DNA from: an uncultured Pelagibacteraceae bacterium
GTDB lineage: Bacteria; Pseudomonadota; Alphaproteobacteria; Pelagibacterales; AG-422-B15
Assembly (NCBI GenBank): GCA_902544065.1
Contig: CACCAS010000002.1
Span: 65,517 to 129,516 of the forward strand
Length of the DNA stretch: 64,000 nt
Reading direction: 5' to 3'
Under the pieces are notes generated by a model. It was not told where the DNA came from. It saw only the letters and a program-made list of their open reading frames with translations, and made no database searches. Positions 55,799 through 64,000 of this stretch are shown here, in pieces. Made by a program: the position numbers and the translations under genes. The first letter of the stretch is position 1, and each line of letters begins with the position of its first letter.

Positions 55799-56478
55799 AA
55801 TTCTTTCTTTTCTGCTGAATGCATTGCAACTACTCCATTAAAAATATTGCGGTAGTCTACTGTTACAAAATCTGAACTTTTAATTATTTCTAGAAATTCT
55901 TCTTGTGATGGAAATTCTTTAATTGTTCGAGTTAAATATTTATAAGGCTCTTCATCGCCAACAATAACTTTTCCAAATATCGGAATTAATGAAGAATATA
56001 AGTTGTATACCTTAGATAAAGTTTCATTTTTAACCTTAGAAAATTCAAGACATAGAAATCTACCACCAGGTTTCAAAACTCTTTTCGCTTCCTCCAATGA
56101 CTTTTTAAGATTACTAAAATTTCTAACACCAAAAGAAACTAAATAAGCATCAAAAGTATTATCTTCAAAAGGCAGTTCCTCAGCTGGTGCGACTACCCAC
56201 TCAATATCATTAGAATACTGCTTTATTCTTTTTCCTGCTTCAACCATATTCTCATTTGGATCACAGACTATAGCCCTACCTTGTCCATTAACTCTTTTAA
56301 GGAAGCGTCTTGAAATATCTCCTGTACCGCCAGCGACATCAATTATTTTCATTTCTTCATGAGGTGAAAGCCAGTCAATCATTAACTCTTTCCAATACCG
56401 ATGAACACCCATAGACATTACATCGTTCATAATATCATATTTACTTGCAACTGAATTAAAGACTTCTTTTGTTTCCAT
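55795..56478 (-). CDS. ubiE: Ubiquinone/menaquinone C-methyltransferase UbiE
   Basis: UbiE is a SAM-dependent C-methyltransferase in ubiquinone synthesis. The 227-residue protein shows VASKYDIMNDVMSMGVHRYWK, the SAM loop IIDVAGGTGDISRRF, and FGVRNFSNLKKSLEEAKRVLKPGGRFLCLEFS, all family hallmarks. It is divergent from mutM across 65 nt. The pair ubiE/mutM is common in alphaproteobacteria near dnaA. Confidence 0.97.
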   Translation of the reverse strand: METKEVFNSVASKYDIMNDVMSMGVHRYWKELMIDWLSPHEEMKIIDVAGGTGDISRRFLKRVNGQGRAIVCDPNENMVEAGKRIKQYSNDIEWVVAPAEELPFEDNTFDAYLVSFGVRNFSNLKKSLEEAKRVLKPGGRFLCLEFSKVKNETLSKVYNLYSSLIPIFGKVIVGDEEPYKYLTRTIKEFPSQEEFLEIIKSSDFVTVDYRNIFNGVVAMHSAEKKEL

Positions 56479-56543
56479 ATAATCAATATTTGATAAGTTA
56501 AGTATCTTTTATTTTATAACTAATAATTAATACATAAAAATAT

Positions 56544-57374
56544 ATGCCTGAGTTGCCTGAAGTTCAAACTGTAGTTAATGGGATAAAAAGTAAACTTATT
56601 GGGTTAAAGATCAAAGACACAGAGGTATTTGTCAAAAAACTCAGATATCCTGTACCAATAAATCTAAAAAATAAAATTAATAAAAGCTCACTATTAGATG
56701 TCGAGAGGCGAGCAAAATATATAATTTTAAGTTTATCAAATGACTATTCTCTAATTATTCACCTCGGTATGTCTGGAAGAATAATTATTGGTAGAAAAAA
56801 AGAAATAAAATCGATAAAACATTCACATTTTCAGCTATATTTTTCTAATGATTTAGTATTGCAATTAATAGATCCGCGCAGGTTTGGCTGCATATTGTTG
56901 AGAGAGACCAGTAAGCTATTAGAAGAAAAGCTTCTTAAAAATTTGGGAGTTGAACCACTTGATAAATCTTTTAATCAAAATTATTTGCTTGAAATTGCCA
57001 GCAATAAATCATCACCAATTAAATCCATTATTATGAATCAAAAGTATGTGGTAGGTGTTGGGAATATCTATGCATCTGAGTCTCTATATTTATCAAAAAT
57101 AAGTCCTTCTAAACTAGGGAACAAACTGACAATGTTTGAAAGTAATCGATTAGTGCGTTCGATTAAGAGGGTACTGAAAAAATCAATTCAAATGGGGGGA
57201 TCAAGTATCAATGATCATACTATGATTTCTGGCAAGTTAGGCCATTATCAGAATAAACTTCAAGTATACGGACGTGATGGGCAAAAATGCAGAAATAAAT
57301 CTTGTCAGTTGCCCATAATACGCATAGTAATAGCCCAGAGATCGACATTCTACTGTAGTGGTTGTCAAAAATAG
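56544..57374 (+). CDS. mutM: Formamidopyrimidine-DNA glycosylase
   Basis: MutM removes 8-oxoguanine and formamidopyrimidines from DNA. The N-terminus MPELPEVQTV gives the catalytic Pro2 and Glu3. LGMSGRI and DPRRFGC are conserved, and the C-terminal zinc finger runs from CRNKSC to YCSGC (Cys-x4-Cys-x16-Cys-x2-Cys). The 276-residue length is normal. It precedes rpsT by 15 nt. Confidence 0.97.
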   Translation: MPELPEVQTVVNGIKSKLIGLKIKDTEVFVKKLRYPVPINLKNKINKSSLLDVERRAKYIILSLSNDYSLIIHLGMSGRIIIGRKKEIKSIKHSHFQLYFSNDLVLQLIDPRRFGCILLRETSKLLEEKLLKNLGVEPLDKSFNQNYLLEIASNKSSPIKSIIMNQKYVVGVGNIYASESLYLSKISPSKLGNKLTMFESNRLVRSIKRVLKKSIQMGGSSINDHTMISGKLGHYQNKLQVYGRDGQKCRNKSCQLPIIRIVIAQRSTFYCSGCQK

Positions 57375-57389
57375 TAAATACAAAAAAAT

Positions 57390-57653
57390 ATGGCTAATAC
57401 TAAATCTGCAAAAGCAAAAATAAGAGAAATATCTAATAAAACAGACATAAATAAATCTGTTAGAAATAGATATCGTACCTTTATCAAAAAAGTTGAACTA
57501 AATATTGTAAGTGGCGATAAGACAGCGGCTAAAGCTGCTCTCATATCAGCTGAGTCTGAGATGATGTCTGCTGTATCAAAAAAGATTGTTCATAAAAACA
57601 CAGTAGCAAGAAAAATTTCTAGACTATCGAATAAGATCAAATTACTAAAATAG
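57390..57653 (+). CDS. rpsT: 30S ribosomal protein S20
   Basis: S20 binds 16S rRNA in the lower part of the 30S subunit. The 87-residue, lysine-rich helical protein starts MANTKSAKAKIREISNKT and contains RNRYRTFIKKV and the terminal HKNTVARKISRLSNKIKLL, as expected. It lies between mutM and dnaA, the usual alphaproteobacterial position. Confidence 0.96.
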   Translation: MANTKSAKAKIREISNKTDINKSVRNRYRTFIKKVELNIVSGDKTAAKAALISAESEMMSAVSKKIVHKNTVARKISRLSNKIKLLK

Positions 57654-57837
57654 ATTCATCAAACTTTTTCCGTATGTTAAGGTCCACAGTGGAAGTTACA
57701 TGGAAACAATCGAGTTTAATTTAATATTAAAATTTATCATCAAGTAAGTAACAATTTTATTGCGATTCAATTTTATTAACGCTAGGTTAATTCAATTAAA
57801 AATAATCATTTTAATTATCCAAATTATTTTTTTTAGT

Positions 57838-57860
57838 CTGAATTTATAGTTTAAATTCAG
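57838..57860. repeat. Inverted repeat upstream of dnaA
   Basis: CTGAATTTA (57838-57846) and TAAATTCAG (57852-57860) are perfect nine-base arms around a five-base loop. No T-run follows directly on either strand, so it is not a convincing intrinsic terminator for rpsT. It is the first of three successive inverted repeats before dnaA. Confidence 0.6.
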
Positions 57861-57869
57861 TAAGTACTT

Positions 57870-57890
57870 TTTGGAATAGGTTTTTCCAAA
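57870..57890. repeat. Inverted repeat TTTGGAA/TTCCAAA upstream of dnaA
   Basis: TTTGGAA (57870-57876) and TTCCAAA (57884-57890) are perfect seven-base arms with a seven-base spacer. Each arm contains a TCCAAA core resembling a degenerate DnaA-box end, in opposite orientations. Confidence 0.5.
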
Positions 57891-57926
57891 TGAAAAAAAG
57901 TGCAAAAAAAAATTATGCTTTTATAC

Positions 57927-57944
57927 AAAATTGGATACAATTTT
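57927..57944. repeat. Inverted repeat AAAATTG/CAATTTT upstream of dnaA
   Basis: Perfect seven-base arms with a four-base GATA centre, 30 nt before the dnaA ATG. It could be an operator or a leader hairpin for dnaA. The A+T content makes chance occurrence possible. Confidence 0.45.
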
Positions 57945-57974
57945 AATGAGTAAAATTGAGGGAGTTTAAAATTA

Positions 57975-59387
57975 ATGTTTCAGGATTTAGAAAATACACA
58001 ACCCTCAAAATCTAACATTCGAGATCAATGGAATTCTGTATTAAAAAAACTTAATTCTGAATACGGAAATGAAATATTTAACAGCTGGATAAAAAATATA
58101 TCTATAAAAAACTTAGATAACGACATTATATATTTTACAGTTCCTACCAGGTTTATTAAAGACTGGATCACTTCACATTATTTAGACAAGATTATCTATT
58201 TTTTAAATCAAGAAAATCCTGATATTAGGCGAGTAAAAATCAACATAGATAACACACTCACTTCGAATATGCTTAATTTAAATAAGGATGTATCTTCAGA
58301 AAATAATAAGACTAACACCTTATATCATTCAAATTCATCAGACGATTGGCCATTAGATGAGAGATTCACTTTTGACAAATTTGTAACGGGCCCAACTAAT
58401 GAACTTGCATTTGCATCAGCTAAGAGACTTTGCTCGGATGACACATACGAATTTAATCCACTTTATGTTTATGGTGGAGTCGGACTTGGTAAAACGCACC
58501 TTTTACATGCTATAGCCTGGCAGATAAGTGAAGAAAAAATAAATAGTAAAGTACTTTATCTATCAGCTGAAAGATTTATGTTTCAGTTTATAAAATCTCT
58601 TAGACAAAAAGATACGATGACATTTAAACAGAAATTTAGATCTGCTGATGTTTTAATAATAGATGATATTCAGTTTATGATTGGAAAAAATTCAACTCAA
58701 GAGGAATTTTTTCATACTTTTAATTCACTTTTAGATTTAAATAAAAGAGTTATTATATCTGCAGATAGATCGCCAAGTGAACTTAGTAGTTTTGATGATC
58801 GTATGAAGTCAAGATTATCAGGGGGTCTAGTCGTTGATATAATGCCAACAACATATGAATTGAGATATTCGATAATAAAAAATAAGTATAGTGAGCTAAG
58901 AGAAAAAAATAAAAACAATACATTTGAACTTGATGAAAATATTTTAGAATTTTTAGCGAAAACAATAACATCAAATATAAGAGAACTAGAAGGTGCTTTA
59001 AATAAAGTATTCACTTTCTCAAATATATTAGGAAAAAAGATTGATATCGAATTAACAAAATCAGTTCTTAAGGATTTGCTAAAATCAAGCAATCGAAGAA
59101 TAACAATCGATGAGATTCAAAATAAGGTTGCAGGTTATTTTAATATTAAAATTGATGATCTTATTTCAAGTAGAAGGATTAGAACTTTTGCTCGACCAAG
59201 GCAGGTAGCGATGTACCTTACAAAAAAATTGACAACTAGATCTTTACCAGAGATTGGAAGGAAATTTGGAGGTAGAGATCATACAACTGTAATACATGCT
59301 GTTAAAAAAATTGAAGAATTAAAACAGAATAATCCAAAATTTGATGAGGATATTAATTTAATTACCCAGATGATCACATCAGTTTAG
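57975..59387 (+). CDS. dnaA: Chromosomal replication initiator DnaA
   Basis: DnaA binds the origin and opens it for replication. The 470-residue protein has an N-terminal DnaB-interaction domain (FNSWIKNISI), a variable linker, and the AAA+ domain beginning FTFDKFVTGPTNELAFASAKRL. Walker A is GGVGLGKTHLLHA and Walker B is LIIDDIQFM. The C-terminal DNA-binding domain has RPRQVAMYLTKKLT and the signature GGRDHTTVIHAVKKI, so a canonical DnaA-box preference is expected. It is followed by dnaN, recF and gyrB. Confidence 0.98.
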   Translation: MFQDLENTQPSKSNIRDQWNSVLKKLNSEYGNEIFNSWIKNISIKNLDNDIIYFTVPTRFIKDWITSHYLDKIIYFLNQENPDIRRVKINIDNTLTSNMLNLNKDVSSENNKTNTLYHSNSSDDWPLDERFTFDKFVTGPTNELAFASAKRLCSDDTYEFNPLYVYGGVGLGKTHLLHAIAWQISEEKINSKVLYLSAERFMFQFIKSLRQKDTMTFKQKFRSADVLIIDDIQFMIGKNSTQEEFFHTFNSLLDLNKRVIISADRSPSELSSFDDRMKSRLSGGLVVDIMPTTYELRYSIIKNKYSELREKNKNNTFELDENILEFLAKTITSNIRELEGALNKVFTFSNILGKKIDIELTKSVLKDLLKSSNRRITIDEIQNKVAGYFNIKIDDLISSRRIRTFARPRQVAMYLTKKLTTRSLPEIGRKFGGRDHTTVIHAVKKIEELKQNNPKFDEDINLITQMITSV

Positions 59388-59446
59388 TTATTTCATATTA
59401 TTCAAATAATTGAAGAAATATGGTACAGTAATAATCAAGTAGATTT

Positions 59447-60574
59447 ATGGAAATTAAAGCAAGCAGTTCCGACCTTTTAAAAGCTCTAAATCATATACAT
59501 GGTATTGTTGAGGTTAGACACACATTACCAATTTTATCTAATATTGTACTATCAGCTGATAACAATGAGCTCAGCCTATCTTCTACCAATCTTGATATTT
59601 TTTGTTCTGATAAAATAGATGCAGAAATAATGACTTCGGGGGAAATTTCTGTTCCTGCGATAACGTTCTTTGAAATTGTTAAAAGATTACCTTCTGGATC
59701 AGATGTAATCCTTAGTATGGCTGATGATGATACAGAATTAGTCTTAAAGTGTGGAAGGTCTAAATTTAATCTTTCTACATTGAAAACTGAGGATTTTCCA
59801 ATACTTTCAGATAAAGATCTATCTACATATTTTGTAATTAGTGCCGATGAACTAAGCAGGATGATAGATAAAACAAAGTTTGCGATATCTAATGAAGAAA
59901 CAAGATACTATTTAAATGGTATTTTTTTTCATAAAGCAGAGAGTAATTCTATTAAATTTTTAAGAGCCGTAGCTACAGATGGGCATCGACTGGCTCAGTA
60001 TGATATACCTCTTCCACAAGGAGCCGATGAAATTACTGGAATAATCATCCCTAAAAAAACAGTTTTTGAATTAAGAAAGGTATTAGATGATGCTGATGGT
60101 GATGTAAGTGTGTCTTTAAACGAAAATAAAATTAAGTTCTCGTTTAATAATTTGAAGATAATATCAAAAGTAATTGATGGTACTTTTCCTGATTATACTA
60201 AAGTTATTCCACAAAATAATGATAAAAAATTTAAAACTAATAATTCTGAACTTAAAAATGCTATTGATAGAGTATCCGCTGTAGCTATTAATGAAGAAAC
60301 TAAATCAAAGGCAATTAAATTAACAATTGAAAATAATAAACTAAACCTTAGTGTTGAAAGTCAATCTAAAGGATCTGCAAAGGAAGAGATTGATATTAGT
60401 TACAGTAGTGAAAAAGTTGATATTGGCTTTAATTCTAGGTATCTACTGGATATTTGTAATGAGGTTGATGGTGATGAGATTGATGTAAACTTACTCGATT
60501 CAATATCACCTGCAATTATTTTAGATAAAACCGACGAAAATTTATTCTTTGTTTTAATGCCAATGCGTATTTGA
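59447..60574 (+). CDS. dnaN: DNA polymerase III beta subunit (sliding clamp)
   Basis: DnaN is the ring-shaped clamp that tethers the replicative polymerase. The 375-residue protein shows the three-repeat clamp fold: KALNHIHGIVEVRHTLPILSNIVL in domain 1, RYYLNGIFFH and RAVATDGHRLAQYDIPLP in domain 2, and SRYLLDICNEVDGDEI in domain 3. The C-terminus ends LMPMRI, the usual motif. The gene lies 59 nt after dnaA and abuts recF without a gap. Confidence 0.97.
   Translation: MEIKASSSDLLKALNHIHGIVEVRHTLPILSNIVLSADNNELSLSSTNLDIFCSDKIDAEIMTSGEISVPAITFFEIVKRLPSGSDVILSMADDDTELVLKCGRSKFNLSTLKTEDFPILSDKDLSTYFVISADELSRMIDKTKFAISNEETRYYLNGIFFHKAESNSIKFLRAVATDGHRLAQYDIPLPQGADEITGIIIPKKTVFELRKVLDDADGDVSVSLNENKIKFSFNNLKIISKVIDGTFPDYTKVIPQNNDKKFKTNNSELKNAIDRVSAVAINEETKSKAIKLTIENNKLNLSVESQSKGSAKEEIDISYSSEKVDIGFNSRYLLDICNEVDGDEIDVNLLDSISPAIILDKTDENLFFVLMPMRI

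Positions 60575-64000
<3,426 letters not shown>

Larger units (their letters stand above)
57654..57974. other. Non-coding region between rpsT and dnaA (candidate oriC/dnaA control region)
   Basis: This 321-nt stretch is the only gene-free span above 300 nt in the window. It is extremely A+T-rich and holds three inverted repeats in its second half (57838-57860, 57870-57890, 57927-57944). It also has one near-match to a DnaA box, TTATCCAAA at 57815-57823 (8 of 9), and weaker TCCAA-containing relatives at 57870-57878 (minus), 57882-57890 and 57929-57937 (minus). A perfect TCCAC-A-GTGGA palindrome lies at 57683-57693. It must contain the dnaA promoter and could be a replication origin or a DnaA autoregulation site. 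A GAGGGAG ribosome-binding site at 57958 serves dnaA. Confidence 0.45.

Noticed and set aside
57674-57724. A 16-codon open frame starting ATG 57674 between rpsT and dnaA
   Set aside because: It has no clear ribosome-binding site and no recognisable sequence, and frames of this size arise often by chance.

Overview
The window is A+T-rich, very tightly packed bacterial DNA with no tRNA, rRNA, insertion sequence, prophage or CRISPR array that I can see. Gene order points to an alphaproteobacterium. Typical blocks are hslVU beside hisB-hisHAFE, grpE-dnaK-dnaJ-dapB, murJ-trpS-usp-nfu, tsaB-fur-plsC-miaB-phoH-ybeY-corC-lnt-metK-trmB-nusA-infB-rbfA-truB-rpsO-pnp, fabI-fabB-fabA divergent from irr, and ubiE/mutM-rpsT-dnaA. 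Low G+C, short spacers, frequent start/stop overlaps and several genes missing from otherwise conserved blocks (hrcA, rimP, ylxR, rimI) suggest a genome-streamlined lineage, for example a marine group such as Pelagibacterales or HIMB59-like bacteria. The exact lineage cannot be settled from the sequence alone.

Layout. 1-1322: HslVU protease (minus strand, hslU cut by the window edge). 1437-7074: histidine operon with a peroxiredoxin and a DUF1330 gene embedded, then a HIT protein, a thioesterase and an oxidoreductase. 7076-14828 (minus): FkbM methyltransferase, PfkB kinase, an atypical SDR, nth, dapB and the DnaJ/DnaK/GrpE chaperones behind a heat-shock-type promoter. 14896-23202: rph, rdgB, an LpoA-like lipoprotein, rsmI, a BON lipoprotein, gshB, an esterase and maeB. 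23309-29013: murJ, trpS, usp, nfu, a Bax-like glucosaminidase and a polysaccharide deacetylase. 29046-47036: an 18-kb co-directional run from tsaB to purF covering tRNA modification, ribosome maturation, lipoprotein maturation, SAM synthesis, transcription elongation, translation initiation and RNA decay. 47033-49520: unsaturated fatty acid genes. 49614-52539: irr, then rubrerythrin, an iron-sulfur protein and DUF3501. 52543-56478: dut, coaBC, ubiB, ubiE. 56544-64000: mutM, rpsT, then dnaA-dnaN-recF-gyrB (gyrB cut by the window edge).

The most interesting part is 49564-52539. An Irr-type regulator is followed by two perfect palindromes, one matching the Irr (ICE) box pattern as I remember it. 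These sit just upstream of a promoter for a rubrerythrin / CCG-type Fe-S protein / DUF3501 trio, with a strong hairpin between the first two genes. This looks like an iron- or peroxide-responsive redox module whose joint function is, to my knowledge, not established. Other points of note are a nusA leader with its own promoter and intrinsic attenuator where rimP is missing, a G9 tract touching the -35 element of the dnaK heat-shock promoter, divergent genes whose start codons overlap, and six out of six convergent gene pairs spaced between -4 and +3 nt, leaving no room for separate terminators.
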